From positions 1 to 43,234 of the forward strand of contig JAIDYR010000036.1 of the NCBI GenBank assembly GCA_029057985.1: DNA of 43,234 nt, read 5' to 3'. The position numbers and the translations under genes were made by a program. Of the stretch, positions 1 to 8,385 are shown piece after piece. The notes beneath the pieces were generated by a model. That model had not been told where the DNA came from. It saw only the letters and a program-made list of their open reading frames with translations, and searched no databases. This DNA comes from Muribaculaceae bacterium. Its GTDB lineage: Bacteria; Bacteroidota; Bacteroidia; Bacteroidales; Muribaculaceae. Every line of letters begins with the position of its first letter. Position 1 is the first letter of the stretch.

Positions 1-17
1 GAGTTAGAAAAAATCCA

Positions 18-626
18 ATGAGAATCCTCCATTTGTCTGACACACATGGTTGTCACCATCAGCTCAGGAATCTTCCTGAAGCCGATGTCGCAGTACATTC
101 TGGAGATTTCACGATGAATGGGAGCCAAGAGGAGGCTATCGACTTTATGAATTGGTTCTGCGACCTTCCTTACGACCATAAGATTTTTATCTGCGGCAAT
201 CATGATGAATGTCTTTATGGGGCAAATGTTGAGGGATTGGATTCCAATGTACATTACCTATGTAATTCCGGAGTAGAAATTGACGGCGTAACCTTCTATG
301 GAGTACCGATGTTTATGAGAGATTGTATCAGTGAGAAACAATCGTTTAATTACCGCCAAATACCATCAAATACTAACGTACTCGTTACTCATACACCCCC
401 TTTCGGCATATTGGATTTCGATGATGGAATTAATTATGGCTCAGAAGAGTTATTAAGCATTGTATCATCGAAAAGCCCTCGCTTACATCTTTTCGGACAT
501 ATACATAGACAACACGGAATAATAACGAGAGCGCAAACGACATTTTCTAATGGAGCTATACTGAGTGCTAACTATTCCCACCCCAACCCTCCTAATGTAT
601 TAGACATCTCCTCGTCTAAGATCTAA
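18..626 (+). CDS. Calcineurin-like metallophosphoesterase
   Basis: 202 residues with the full set of metallophosphoesterase metal-binding motifs in order: SDTHG (Asp8, His10), SGDF (Asp30), GNHDE (Asn61, His62), THTPP and GHIH near the C-terminus. The family uses two metal ions to hydrolyse phosphomono- or phosphodiesters; the substrate cannot be told from the sequence. There is no signal peptide, so it should be cytosolic. It is short for the family but carries every motif and looks intact. The start lies only 17 bases into the window, so its promoter is not visible. About 110 bp separate it from the next gene, which has its own promoter-like box. Confidence 0.9.
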   Translation: MRILHLSDTHGCHHQLRNLPEADVAVHSGDFTMNGSQEEAIDFMNWFCDLPYDHKIFICGNHDECLYGANVEGLDSNVHYLCNSGVEIDGVTFYGVPMFMRDCISEKQSFNYRQIPSNTNVLVTHTPPFGILDFDDGINYGSEELLSIVSSKSPRLHLFGHIHRQHGIITRAQTTFSNGAILSANYSHPNPPNVLDISSSKI

Positions 627-679
627 AAATCCTTATCACATAAATGTTTTAACCACCAAGATTTGTCGCGTTATTTGCT

Positions 680-687
680 TAACTTTG
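680..687 (+). promoter_or_regulatory. Bacteroidota -7 promoter box upstream of the YciI gene
   Basis: TAACTTTG fits the Bacteroidota -7 consensus TAnnTTTG and would start transcription about 45 nt before the ATG at 740. No TTTG lies at the ideal distance upstream, so the -33 element is poor. It would serve the YciI-GNAT-tautomerase gene run. Confidence 0.4.
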
Positions 688-739
688 TGTCGGCTCGGAT
701 TTTTTCAGGAGCAAAAAAGTTGAAAATATAGTATCACTT

Positions 740-1030
740 ATGTTCATAGCTATTCTTACTTACAAAAAGCCATTGGAGGAAGTTGACCGATACCTTCAGG
801 CGCATCGTGAATATCTTGCGGAGCATTATGCCGCAGGTGATTTCATTGCTTCAGGTCCGCAGACACCGCGCATCGGTGGCGTGATTATGATGAAAGGTGA
901 AAACCGAACTGCTGTAGATGCTATCATTGCCCAAGACCCGTTTAAGATTAATGGTATAGCCGACTATCAGATTGTAGAGTTTACACCGACGATGTTTATT
1001 ACAGATAATTTGAAAATGATTCTCGGATGA
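740..1030 (+). CDS. YciI family protein
   Basis: 96 residues, the usual length for YciI-related proteins (ferredoxin-like fold, dimeric). The family pattern is visible: an N-terminal beta strand, then the helix with HREYL, then the ASGPQTP segment, which matches the (A/S)GP loop of the family. Some relatives are dehydrochlorinase-like or muconolactone isomerase-like enzymes, but most have no known reaction and I assign none. The stop codon overlaps the start of the GNAT gene by 4 bp (ATGA), so the two are translationally coupled. Confidence 0.85.
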   Translation: MFIAILTYKKPLEEVDRYLQAHREYLAEHYAAGDFIASGPQTPRIGGVIMMKGENRTAVDAIIAQDPFKINGIADYQIVEFTPTMFITDNLKMILG

Positions 1031-1572
1031 TAGAAACCTCTCGTTTGATACTCAGACCTTGGCGAGAAGATGATGCTGAATATCTTTTCAAATACGCGCA
1101 AGATCCCGACGTGGGTCCGATTGCAGGGTGGCCATCGCATACTTCGGTGGAAAATAGTCTGGAAATAATCCGGACAGTATTTGCTGCGCCTGAGACTTAT
1201 GCTGTTGTTCTTAAAGAGACAAATGAGCCCATTGGCAGTTGCGGAATCATGTTCTCCAATAGTCTTCATTCCGCTGAAATGAAAAGCGGCGAAGCTGAAA
1301 TTGGCTACTGGATTGGTAAACCATATTGGGGACAAGGACTGATTCCCGAAGCGGTAAAAGCGTTGCTCTCACGGTGTTTTAATGAGTTGAGCATTGATAC
1401 AGTATGGTGTGGCTATTACGATGGTAACCTCAAATCAAAACGTGTCTGCGAGAAAAGCGGATTCAGATACCATCACACCAACAAAGACATTACATCTCCA
1501 TTGGGAGATAAACGGACAGAACATTTCTACATAATGACTAAAGAAGATTTCCATGCCCTATATATCGATTGA
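1027..1572 (+). CDS. GNAT family N-acetyltransferase, RimJ/RimL type
   Basis: 181 residues. The N-terminus (ETSRLILRPW) is the classic opening of the RimJ/RimL-like Acetyltransf_3 group. The segment GYWIGKPYWGQGLIPEA is the acetyl-CoA pyrophosphate-binding motif A, and CEKSGFRY near the C-terminus is motif B. It transfers an acetyl group from acetyl-CoA to an amine, but the acceptor (protein N-terminus, antibiotic or small molecule) cannot be read. It is coupled to the YciI gene by a 4-bp overlap, and its last 20 bases overlap the tautomerase gene downstream. Confidence 0.9.
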   Translation: MIETSRLILRPWREDDAEYLFKYAQDPDVGPIAGWPSHTSVENSLEIIRTVFAAPETYAVVLKETNEPIGSCGIMFSNSLHSAEMKSGEAEIGYWIGKPYWGQGLIPEAVKALLSRCFNELSIDTVWCGYYDGNLKSKRVCEKSGFRYHHTNKDITSPLGDKRTEHFYIMTKEDFHALYID

Positions 1573-1774
1573 GAGCGGCAAGCTGACCGCTGAACAGAAA
1601 AAGCAATTGATTGAGCGGCTGACTGCTACAGCTTCCGAAATAACCCATATACCGGAGCAATTCTTTACAGTAACGATCAAGGAACTTCCGGACGAGAACT
1701 TTGGTATCGGAGGAAAATGTATGGAGAATCAGACTTTGATATATCAATTCGAGATCTTATTAAATATTCTCTGA
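1553..1774 (+). CDS. 4-oxalocrotonate tautomerase family protein with an abnormal C-terminus
   Basis: The first ~54 residues are a normal 4-OT-type tautomerase: MPY start, so Pro is the N-terminal catalytic residue after Met removal, then TAEQKKQLIE and a closing FGIGGK. The normal protein would end within a few residues of that motif. Here the frame runs on for about 18 more residues into DNA that, in another frame, codes for a beta-lactamase. The tail therefore looks like read-through over a deletion junction near 1715. The enzyme could still fold and act. It overlaps the end of the GNAT gene by 20 bp. Confidence 0.7.
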   Translation: MPYISIESGKLTAEQKKQLIERLTATASEITHIPEQFFTVTIKELPDENFGIGGKCMENQTLIYQFEILLNIL

Positions 1775-2295
1775 CGGTCAGTGACAACAATGCAAGTAAC
1801 CTGCTTTTCAAACATATAGTCTCCCCATCTACAACGGATTCTTTAATTCGTTCAATTTCTGACGATCCGACATTCAGTATTGTATATTCGGAAGATGAGA
1901 TGAAAAAAAAGCATACGTTGGCTTATATCAACTATTCCACCCCTCTCTCCGCAGCCTCACTTATAAGACAGGTTTTTGATTCTACCTTCGTAACTAACTC
2001 TGCCGTTGACTCTATCAGAAAAGATCTTGCGACAGTAACCACCGGACCAGACCGATTAGGTGCAATCATCCCTCAACACCATGAGTTGTTTTTCGCACAT
2101 AAAACCGGCAGCGGTTATCGAAATGATGCAAATGAATTGATTGCGCATAATGATGTTGGCTATTTCCGACTGCCCGATGGCAGAGCATACGCACTTGCAG
2201 TATTTATACGAGATTTCTCCGGCACAGAAGCAGAAGCTTCAGAAATAATTGCCAGAATCTCGCAGGAAGTATATGAGTTCTTTGTGAACAAATAG
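1717..2295 (+). pseudogene. Class A beta-lactamase fragment (subclass A2, PER/CblA/CfxA-like), N-terminus lost
   Basis: 192 codons match the C-terminal two thirds of a class A beta-lactamase. The SDN motif is in SLTVSDNNA, a Glu166 candidate lies in SEDEM, and KTG is in AHKTGSG followed by DVGYFRLPDG. The signal peptide and the whole region with the catalytic SxxK serine are absent. The family is normally ~290-300 residues, so roughly 100 are missing. The fragment joins the end of the tautomerase gene in a different frame, which indicates a deletion. Without SxxK it cannot hydrolyse beta-lactams; any ATG at 1717 is fortuitous. Confidence 0.85.
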
Positions 2296-2883
2296 TTTTT
2301 GCTAAAGGAATCTATTCATGACATTCAATCCGGTAATATTGAAGTATTATAACGCAAAACACCACCCAAAGAACCACAAGGAACTTTTGGGGGTATAGTA
2401 ATTATTAAAGTTATGGGCCTTTGCGACGTTGCTTAGCTTTTTGTTCGTCTCGGTATCGTCCGGATGTCTGCGTCCGGATGCGCTCACACTCTGTCTTATC
2501 CTCGTGATTCTTTTTGGTCAGGCATTCAAGGTTTCCACCGAGTGCAGCGTCACTCTTACTATCAGGGGAAATCCCTTACCGGGTATCGATATCGGGTACT
2601 GGAATGATGCTAATATAAGTGAGGGATGGAATCTTAATGCCATCCGCCTGGAGGTGGTGAACTATGATAGATATCGTAATTTTAAATTGTGAAGATCGGG
2701 ATAATTATCAAAAATATAGTCAGGCTTGCCAAAACCGAACGATAGAATCTGCCTTCCGAAACATTAGTCTCCGAAAAAGGAAATTCAAAATCATGAAAAC
2801 TTTTTTCGTATGGCAGTGTTATATAATCAGAAAGATGAAAATTTCATGATGTTAGGTTAGTTTGAAAAAGTATTATGGAAAAC
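2296..2883. other. Gene-poor stretch, probable remnant DNA
   Basis: About 590 bp follow the beta-lactamase fragment. Short open frames exist on both strands (for example 2429-2692 plus), but none has a recognisable domain, a credible start context or coding-like neighbours. It lies beside a deletion scar and may be debris from the same event. I could not identify an insertion sequence or RNA gene in it. Confidence 0.4.
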
Positions 2884-2923
2884 ACAAGAATGCGGCCCGT
2901 TGCGAAGCGGGCCGCATTCTTGT
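2884..2923 (-). terminator. Rho-independent terminator of bcp (possibly bidirectional)
   Basis: A perfect 16-bp inverted repeat (arms 2884-2899 and 2908-2923, core GCGGCCCG/CGGGCCGC) with an 8-nt loop. It lies 18 bp past the bcp stop codon on the minus strand and is followed there by GTTTTCC. On the plus strand the tail is AT-rich, so it may also stop transcription from the left. Confidence 0.85.
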
Positions 2924-2941
2924 TATCATTATTGTTATGAA

Positions 2942-3397
2942 TCAGTCTTCCAGAATCTGGGAGGCATGGATTTTGGTCTTGACCTGTTTGGGAGTGATGA
3001 TGCGCTCCACTACTCCATCCGGGGAGATTATAAAGGTTGTGCGCATTGTCCCCATGTATTCACGTCCTGCGAGTTTCTTCTTCCCCCAGACGCCCCAGTC
3101 CTCTACTACCTTATGATCAGGATCTGATATCAGAGGGAACGGCAACTGATGCTTCTCTATAAATTTCTTATGGGATGAAGCTGAATCCACGCTCACGCCT
3201 ACTACCTGATACCCTGCGTCAAGCAAAGCATCATAGTTATCACGCAGATTGCAGGCCTGAGCCGTGCAACCCGGAGTATTGTCCTTGGGATAAAAATAGA
3301 GAGCTATTTTCTTTCCCGGGAAATCGCTCCGCCGGATTTCCTTGCCGTCAGCGTCAAATCCCAACAGATCATCCACTTTATCTCCTACATTCTTCAT
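2942..3397 (-). CDS. bcp: Thioredoxin-dependent thiol peroxidase (Bcp/PrxQ)
   Basis: 151 residues, full length for the Bcp/PrxQ class of peroxiredoxins. The motif TPGCTAQACNLRD gives the peroxidatic Cys44 and the resolving Cys49, five residues apart as in E. coli Bcp. The GVSVDS segment and the conserved late Arg (MRTTFIISPDG) are also present. It reduces hydrogen peroxide and organic or lipid hydroperoxides using thioredoxin, in the cytosol. It is a single-gene unit: a strong terminator follows it, and the next gene upstream is divergent and ~450 bp away. Confidence 0.95.
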   Translation of the reverse strand: MKNVGDKVDDLLGFDADGKEIRRSDFPGKKIALYFYPKDNTPGCTAQACNLRDNYDALLDAGYQVVGVSVDSASSHKKFIEKHQLPFPLISDPDHKVVEDWGVWGKKKLAGREYMGTMRTTFIISPDGVVERIITPKQVKTKIHASQILED

Positions 3398-3530
3398 AGC
3401 GGTTTACAATAATTATAATTTATATTCATCAAGTCAAGTATGCTTACATCTATATCCCGAAAGCATCGACAACTTCCATGCAAAAATACTTAAAAAACTG
3501 GATTCCACAAAATCAGCCTAAGCTTTTCTA

Positions 3531-3721
3531 CTAAGAGCCAGTTTACTAAAGAATGTTAACGAGAAAATGTACAGATTTTGAGGCAGTTTCGATTTTTGAA
3601 GAAGGAGCGATGCGGGCATCGTGACTGATGAAAAGATCGAAACTGGCTAAAATATGGGCGTTTTATCGTTGATATTCAATCAAAATGAAATTTTAACAGT
3701 TCTTAGTAAACGGGCTCTAAG
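3531..3721. repeat. 190-bp element with nested inverted repeats (MITE-like or structured RNA)
   Basis: Outer 29-bp arms at 3531-3559 and 3693-3721 match at 24 of 29 positions (CTAAGAGCC...GTTTACTAA...TGTTAA and its complement). Inside, a second pair (3582-3598 and about 3629-3645, core CAGTTTCGAT/ATCGAAACTG) surrounds a small GATGC-GGG-GCATC-type hairpin near 3608-3621. The whole could fold as one long stem with a branched head. It has no coding potential. Such a compact palindromic unit suits a non-autonomous mobile element or a dispersed intergenic repeat. No second copy is visible in this window. Confidence 0.55.
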
Positions 3722-3785
3722 ACCTCTTACGAATCTTTCATATATGCCGCGTAGCGACAACCGATCGATTGGGTGACTTTCTCTC

Positions 3786-3817
3786 TTTGTCGACATGCAA
3801 ATTTTTATTTAACTTTG
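3786..3817 (+). promoter_or_regulatory. Bacteroidota sigma-ABfr promoter of the SMR exporter
   Basis: TTTG at 3786-3789, a 20-nt spacer and TAACTTTG at 3810-3817 match the Bacteroidota consensus exactly. Transcription would start about 3824, leaving a leader of roughly 28 nt before the ATG at 3852. Confidence 0.75.
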
Positions 3818-3851
3818 CATTTTAAACGATTATCATAGATAATTCTTTCTT

Positions 3852-4175
3852 ATGAACTGGATTATACTTATTTTAGCCGGACTGATGGAGGTCGGCTTCA
3901 CATTCTGTCTTGGAAAGACCAAGACAGCCACCGGCCACGAACTGACATTATGGTGGATTGGATTTCTCGCGGCTATAAGCTTGAGCATGTATCTGATGGC
4001 CAAGGCCTCCGAGAGCCTTCCTATTGGCACGGTTTATCCCGTCTGGACCGGTATTGGTGCGGTAGGCGCCGTTTTGATCGGAATCATTTTCTTTCATGAG
4101 CCGGCTACGTTCTGGCGGATTCTTTTCCTGACCACACTGATTCTTTCCATTGTCGGGCTGAAAATACTGGGCTGA
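3852..4175 (+). CDS. SMR family efflux transporter, SugE/Gdx-like
   Basis: 107 residues with four hydrophobic helices, the standard SMR size. The conserved membrane Glu in helix 1 (AGLMEVGF) is the proton- and substrate-binding residue of the family. The helix 3 segment GTVYPVWTGIGAVGA matches the SugE/Gdx branch better than EmrE. Gdx members export guanidinium, while EmrE-type members export quaternary cations; the assignment to Gdx is inference from this motif. It acts in the inner membrane as an antiparallel dimer. It has its own promoter and is convergent with the fimbrillin operon. Confidence 0.85.
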   Translation: MNWIILILAGLMEVGFTFCLGKTKTATGHELTLWWIGFLAAISLSMYLMAKASESLPIGTVYPVWTGIGAVGAVLIGIIFFHEPATFWRILFLTTLILSIVGLKILG

Positions 4176-4178
4176 CGC

Positions 4179-4207
4179 GGATAAGGAAGTCTGATATTCC
4201 TCTATCC
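4179..4207 (+). terminator. Possible terminator hairpin after the SMR gene
   Basis: GGATAAGGAA pairs with TTCCTCTATCC with one bulge, starting three bases after the stop codon. The tail (TTATCATAAA) is only weakly T-rich, so this is a tentative call. Confidence 0.35.
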
Positions 4208-4257
4208 TTATCATAAATCAAGGAATTAGATCCAACGACGAGTTGGAGTCTAATAAA

Positions 4258-4287
4258 AACTGCGCCGCCCGGAAGAGCGACGCAGTT
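4258..4287 (-). terminator. Rho-independent terminator of the fimbrillin operon
   Basis: An 11-bp stem with one G-T-type mismatch (4258-4268 against 4277-4287) and an 8-nt loop. On the minus strand it is followed directly by TTTTTATTA. It sits ~50 bp after the fimbrillin stop codon, between convergent genes. Confidence 0.8.
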
Positions 4288-4334
4288 TGCATTTTAGTCT
4301 TTATATCCCTGAGGGATTTATGGAGTCAGCCGAA

Positions 4335-5411
4335 TTACTTGTCGATTGTAAGATCAGTCGAACCGGGAGTAGTCGGATCCCACTCCTTGATAGTGTCAAG
4401 AGTGAAGGTAATTTCCTTCATGTTGATATTTACCGGAGTGATGCTGATATTGTAGACATAGGAATATCCGGGATTCCATTGAGGCTGGAATGTAGCGGTC
4501 AGAGCTTTGTTCTTGATGACATAGTCGTTGCCATACTTCACGTCAACTTCGAAGTAGATATTGACATCAGCCGATTGATAAGAGCAGGGGAGTACGTAAG
4601 CTGTGTTGGTCTCTACAACCATCTGGGAAGTACCGACGATTTTATTGACTACCGTAAGGGGAGTTTCTGCAGGTACGCCTCCGTCACCCTTGGTATTGAG
4701 AAGATATACAAGGGGTGAGAATGTGCTGCGATCCTGATTTGCCCAACCTGTCTTGAAGTTATAGTCACCTCGGTTGCGGATGTTGCGGACGGATACGTTC
4801 TTGATTACGACGTCATATTCTTCACCGAAGCCGCTGGTGAAAGTCGCCTTGAGTTTCGAAAGAAGGTGATCGAATGAGAAGCCTACGCTGGCGTTGACTT
4901 CCTGCGCTTCGAAGCCTGTATTGGACGCGAAGATGAGGTCATGCTGATGAGTATTGTCGCAGATGTAATTGTCGATCTCCATTACGCGTTCAGAAGCAGG
5001 CTTGCCGATTCCGTCCTTGTCATCCATATCCAGAGAGAAAGTGCCATACTGCGTGCTGAGTTCTTCTGCGCTGCCGCAGCTGTAGGCATAGAAGTAGTAG
5101 GTAGATCCCGGCACCCAGTATTTCACATATTGGGGATCATAGCTCCACTTTCCTGTACCGTCATTCGTAACTGTGACGTTATCAAACAACTTATGCGCTA
5201 CATTTGCATTCTCAGGCATCGTATAGAAGCCGAATACATTGAAGTGCTGAAGAGTGCCGGTGGTGAGATCCTCGGCACGTGTCAGTTTGTTGACCACATT
5301 CTCGAACTGGATGACATTGCGGGTTGAAGCAACATCATCGATCACATCCTCAGATGTGCAGGCAGTGAGTGCGAGAGCGCCTGCTGCAAGTAAGAAAAAG
5401 TGTTTTCTCAT
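4335..5411 (-). CDS. Fimbrillin family lipoprotein
   Basis: 358 residues. A lipoprotein signal peptide ends in the lipobox LTAC (Cys ~18), followed by an acidic stretch as in exported Bacteroidales lipoproteins. The body has the Mfa-like/fimbrillin pattern: FNVFGFYT near residue 60, then Y-rich strands (YYFYAYSCG) and a C-terminal beta-rich region ending in WDP-type repeats. Fimbrillins are two-domain beta-sandwich subunits that polymerise at the cell surface or act as adhesins. It lies 50 bp downstream of the DUF5119 and DUF3575 genes, the usual partners of such minor fimbrial or surface loci, and is the last gene before the terminator. Confidence 0.8.
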   Translation of the reverse strand: MRKHFFLLAAGALALTACTSEDVIDDVASTRNVIQFENVVNKLTRAEDLTTGTLQHFNVFGFYTMPENANVAHKLFDNVTVTNDGTGKWSYDPQYVKYWVPGSTYYFYAYSCGSAEELSTQYGTFSLDMDDKDGIGKPASERVMEIDNYICDNTHQHDLIFASNTGFEAQEVNASVGFSFDHLLSKLKATFTSGFGEEYDVVIKNVSVRNIRNRGDYNFKTGWANQDRSTFSPLVYLLNTKGDGGVPAETPLTVVNKIVGTSQMVVETNTAYVLPCSYQSADVNIYFEVDVKYGNDYVIKNKALTATFQPQWNPGYSYVYNISITPVNINMKEITFTLDTIKEWDPTTPGSTDLTIDK

Positions 5412-5461
5412 GTTGATAAGAATTAGTTAATATTATGAATTAATTTTATATTGAATTTGAA

Positions 5462-6517
5462 TTATTTGGTTTCAAAAGTAGTGATCGGAAGGTCGATTTC
5501 TTCCGTATGGTCTCCCCAATCGGAGACATCGACCTGAAAACCGGAGGAACCTACGGGAGGCTTCGACACTTCATCTTCAATCCTGAGACCTTTGATTCTG
5601 ATGATTCCTCCTCGGGGCTGTTTTTTCATCTGATCAGTGATATCGAAGTTGAAATCCACGTTCCTGCCATTTGAAAGTTTCACCTCGAGGTTGAGGGTGA
5701 ACGGACCGCCGGACACACCCGATGCTCTTCCGAAATATGAATCCGGGAATCCCGGGATTCCGAAGGATCGCACCTGACTTCTGCAACCGTCGGGAAGGAT
5801 ATCGCAATCGAAAAGAATGATTGAGGTCTCATCGGTGGTGACGCCGGTGCGCAGATAGACACCCTCAGCCATTCCGCCGAGCGCCCCTCTTGCAAGAACG
5901 ACATTCTCGAAACCATGTTCGAACTCAAACATCACGATATACGTATATACGAGCGGCTGCATCTTTACGGGCAGATAATGCACTTCATGACTCATCACTC
6001 CCGGCACATCCTCCACGTATGCCGAATAGATCACGTCGGGAGGATTCGTGGTGCGGGAATGTTGATACATCTCCTGCAGAGCCTGCAACGCCGGCCCTGA
6101 GCGAGTGCGCGTAGTGGCCGATGCGCGGACATCATTAAGCGAAGCGATATCGGAAAGAATGATATATTCCGTATCTCCGTTATAGAAAAGGATAGAGCAT
6201 CCTTGCCCCTGCTCCACTTCGAATCTGGCGCCTTCCTGATTGAAGAAGCGCTCCGTGCGGCGCCCATCGTCGAAATATCTTATCATTTTCACCCATTCGG
6301 GCGTCGACGGGCGGAGTTCGTCATAGGCATAACTATTCGCCGCCGGATTCCAATTGGCTATGTGGTTCATGCCATAATCGCGCTCCCATTCCAATTCCCA
6401 CGAAAATCTGATGTCCATCGCAGGATAATGGTCATAGCAGATCTCCTGTCGGCAAGACGCGAACGTTGCCGCCAGAATACCCAACATAATTAATATGTAG
6501 ATTCTGCCGATTTTCAT
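5462..6517 (-). CDS. DUF5119 domain lipoprotein
   Basis: 351 residues. A signal peptide with the lipobox FASC (Cys ~22) is followed by EICYDHYP, a typical start for DUF5119 proteins. The family has no known enzymatic role and is commonly found beside DUF3575 and fimbrillin genes, which suggests surface assembly or anchoring. The ATG overlaps the upstream DUF3575 gene's stop by 4 bp, so the two are coupled. It is intact by length and has no internal stop. Confidence 0.8.
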   Translation of the reverse strand: MKIGRIYILIMLGILAATFASCRQEICYDHYPAMDIRFSWELEWERDYGMNHIANWNPAANSYAYDELRPSTPEWVKMIRYFDDGRRTERFFNQEGARFEVEQGQGCSILFYNGDTEYIILSDIASLNDVRASATTRTRSGPALQALQEMYQHSRTTNPPDVIYSAYVEDVPGVMSHEVHYLPVKMQPLVYTYIVMFEFEHGFENVVLARGALGGMAEGVYLRTGVTTDETSIILFDCDILPDGCRSQVRSFGIPGFPDSYFGRASGVSGGPFTLNLEVKLSNGRNVDFNFDITDQMKKQPRGGIIRIKGLRIEDEVSKPPVGSSGFQVDVSDWGDHTEEIDLPITTFETK

Positions 6518-7782
6518 ATTTTGCGATAAACTCTATTCTTGGAATTCTTCCGTAAGGTCCTGTTCAGATCCCACAAACGCCATACAAATGAAAATTTCAC
6601 CTTAAGGGGGCCGAAGTAGTTGAGATCTTTTGTGCGCTGATAGACATGATGGCCATCCAAAGGCTTATATTCCTTATATCTGGTAAAGAGATAGCCGGCT
6701 CCTACGGCCGCTTCCAGAGAAAGACATCGACTTATGGGCCACATGTAGCCGACGGAGAGTCCTGCCATGCCCCCTTCACCGCTATATCCATTTCCCCCAT
6801 TTGCGAAATCATAGAATCCTCCTCCGGCAAAAAGGCCGACATAAAATCCTCGCCAGGGAGCACGCGGACGAATCCAGCGTTTGATCTCCGGTGAGAACAT
6901 CACAAGTCGGTAGCTTTTATTATCTGAGTATTTACCCCACCAGGCAACTCCGCCCTCAAGTGAGAGCGACCAGTTATAACCGGCCCGCCATTCCACCTCC
7001 AGGTTAGGCAGAAGGGCCGCATCATAAAGAAGATTAGTCTTTATAGCCAGTCGATGAAGAGGCGGGAAGGATTGAGCGACGCCTGCTTCTAAATAAGAGC
7101 AAATGGAAAGGCTTATATCTTCATTAACCCCAATCATGGGGGGGGGTACATCCCTACCTGTAAAAACCTTGCTATCACTATCTAAATAAACTGAATCGAT
7201 ATCCGAAAGCGCATAAGCGTAGATTGCTAATGAGAACCTTAATTCAGGGAAGAGATTTTCAAGCATCCATTTATATGCGTTTCCGTTGTCGATTGACTGC
7301 AGACCCTTCAGGCATTGATCAGAAAGAGCTGCATCAGTGCAGGCAGCAGGGATATATTTATCGAGAATCCGGAGCACCTCCTCGCGCGCCGGAGTAGCAT
7401 TATTCCGGATCACGAGTCTACGCAGACCATCCCACGCTATTCGCTCGGGTATAGTCCGGATATTTTTTCTGGGGATGCCTGCGTGGCGACTGATATAATC
7501 CGCTATAACTTCGCAGCGTTGATTCGAAAGATTATCGTTGACAAGGAAAGGGCCCTCCGGGGAGGCATATCCATATACGGCGATATGGTCGAGATTGCCG
7601 GATTGTTCAGACACAATGAGGCCATCGATGAACTTTTCCATCGATGCAGCGTTATTGCTTAGAGAAGGATTATAGGTCGCGCTGTTTAAGGGGAAAACCA
7701 CCTTAACAGAATCGTTCTTTACCTCTCCATATACAACCAATACGCTTAAGAATAATATGAAGAACGTAATTATTCGTCTCAT
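6514..7782 (-). CDS. DUF3575 outer-membrane protein with N-terminal OmpA-like domain
   Basis: 422 residues. A signal peptide covers residues 1-19. Residues ~25-115 resemble an OmpA-type domain (VYGYASPEG, then the LSNQRCEVIADYI helix) that would bind peptidoglycan. From about residue 245 (KTNLLYDAALLPNLEVE) to the end is a DUF3575 beta-barrel rich in alternating aromatic residues. It should sit in the outer membrane and tether it to the wall. It is the first gene of the DUF3575-DUF5119-fimbrillin operon. Confidence 0.85.
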   Translation of the reverse strand: MRRIITFFILFLSVLVVYGEVKNDSVKVVFPLNSATYNPSLSNNAASMEKFIDGLIVSEQSGNLDHIAVYGYASPEGPFLVNDNLSNQRCEVIADYISRHAGIPRKNIRTIPERIAWDGLRRLVIRNNATPAREEVLRILDKYIPAACTDAALSDQCLKGLQSIDNGNAYKWMLENLFPELRFSLAIYAYALSDIDSVYLDSDSKVFTGRDVPPPMIGVNEDISLSICSYLEAGVAQSFPPLHRLAIKTNLLYDAALLPNLEVEWRAGYNWSLSLEGGVAWWGKYSDNKSYRLVMFSPEIKRWIRPRAPWRGFYVGLFAGGGFYDFANGGNGYSGEGGMAGLSVGYMWPISRCLSLEAAVGAGYLFTRYKEYKPLDGHHVYQRTKDLNYFGPLKVKFSFVWRLWDLNRTLRKNSKNRVYRKI

Positions 7783-7824
7783 GAGTGTACCGACATCTGA
7801 ATCATAGGTGTCCGATTATGATTG

Positions 7825-7855
7825 CGAAGTTAGTAAAATTTTTCGTTAATAGAAA
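7825..7855 (-). promoter_or_regulatory. Candidate promoter of the DUF3575 operon
   Basis: On the minus strand TTTC (7852-7855), a 19-nt spacer and TAACTTCG (7825-7832) each differ by one base from the Bacteroidota consensus TTTG/TAnnTTTG. The position, ~43 bp before the start codon, is right. It is weak but is the best candidate in the gap. Confidence 0.3.
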
Positions 7856-7933
7856 AATTTTTTAACTTAATTTTAGATCATATTATAATATTTCACACAA
7901 TTCTTCTCCCTGCGCAAGCATATTGAAAGAGAT

Positions 7934-8335
7934 TCATATCCCGAGCAGATTGCGTACTATGAACCATACAACGTAGACCGCAATATAAGTCAATCCTCCG
8001 CGCAATCCCCAAAACCATCTTCTCCATTTGGATTCCTCACTGCAGAAGCAGCGCGTCAGCAAAAGTCCGAGCAGATACAGCAATGAGAACGGAATGAAGA
8101 AGTTGAATCGTAAGGCCGCGCCGAAATCTCCGTTAAGCATGGCATGAACCGCCCTCTGGATCCCACACGACGGACAATCCAATCCTGTCAGCAGTTTTAC
8201 AGGGCACTTCGGGAAGAAGCGCCCCCACGCGCTGCTTCCGGGATCCGCGACACTATAGACAATAACAAGAATGACCGTCGCCGCCAGGATGGCGACGACG
8301 GCAACCGTCTTTTTATTTATCGGGATGCGATTCAA
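7934..8335 (-). CDS. DUF2752 membrane protein
   Basis: 133 residues with three hydrophobic segments (about 9-28, 75-95 and 112-130). The hallmark KCPVKLLTGLDCPSCGIQRA is the DUF2752 signature: a Cys-rich P-S-C-G-x-x-R loop after the first helix. The function is unknown; the paired Cys residues suggest metal or redox chemistry, but that is inference. The start is a TTG at 8335, because a stop codon lies immediately upstream in frame and there is no ATG before the first helix. It is followed by nothing on the same strand within 150 bp. Confidence 0.8.
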   Translation of the reverse strand: MNRIPINKKTVAVVAILAATVILVIVYSVADPGSSAWGRFFPKCPVKLLTGLDCPSCGIQRAVHAMLNGDFGAALRFNFFIPFSLLYLLGLLLTRCFCSEESKWRRWFWGLRGGLTYIAVYVVWFIVRNLLGI

Positions 8336-8385
8336 TTAAAATGCAGATAAGATTATTACTGATATTCCCTCTCGGAAAGCAGGAA

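Noticed and set aside
2429-2692. Small protein gene of 87 residues
   Set aside because: No recognisable domain, poor start context, and it lies in a scarred region next to a truncated gene.
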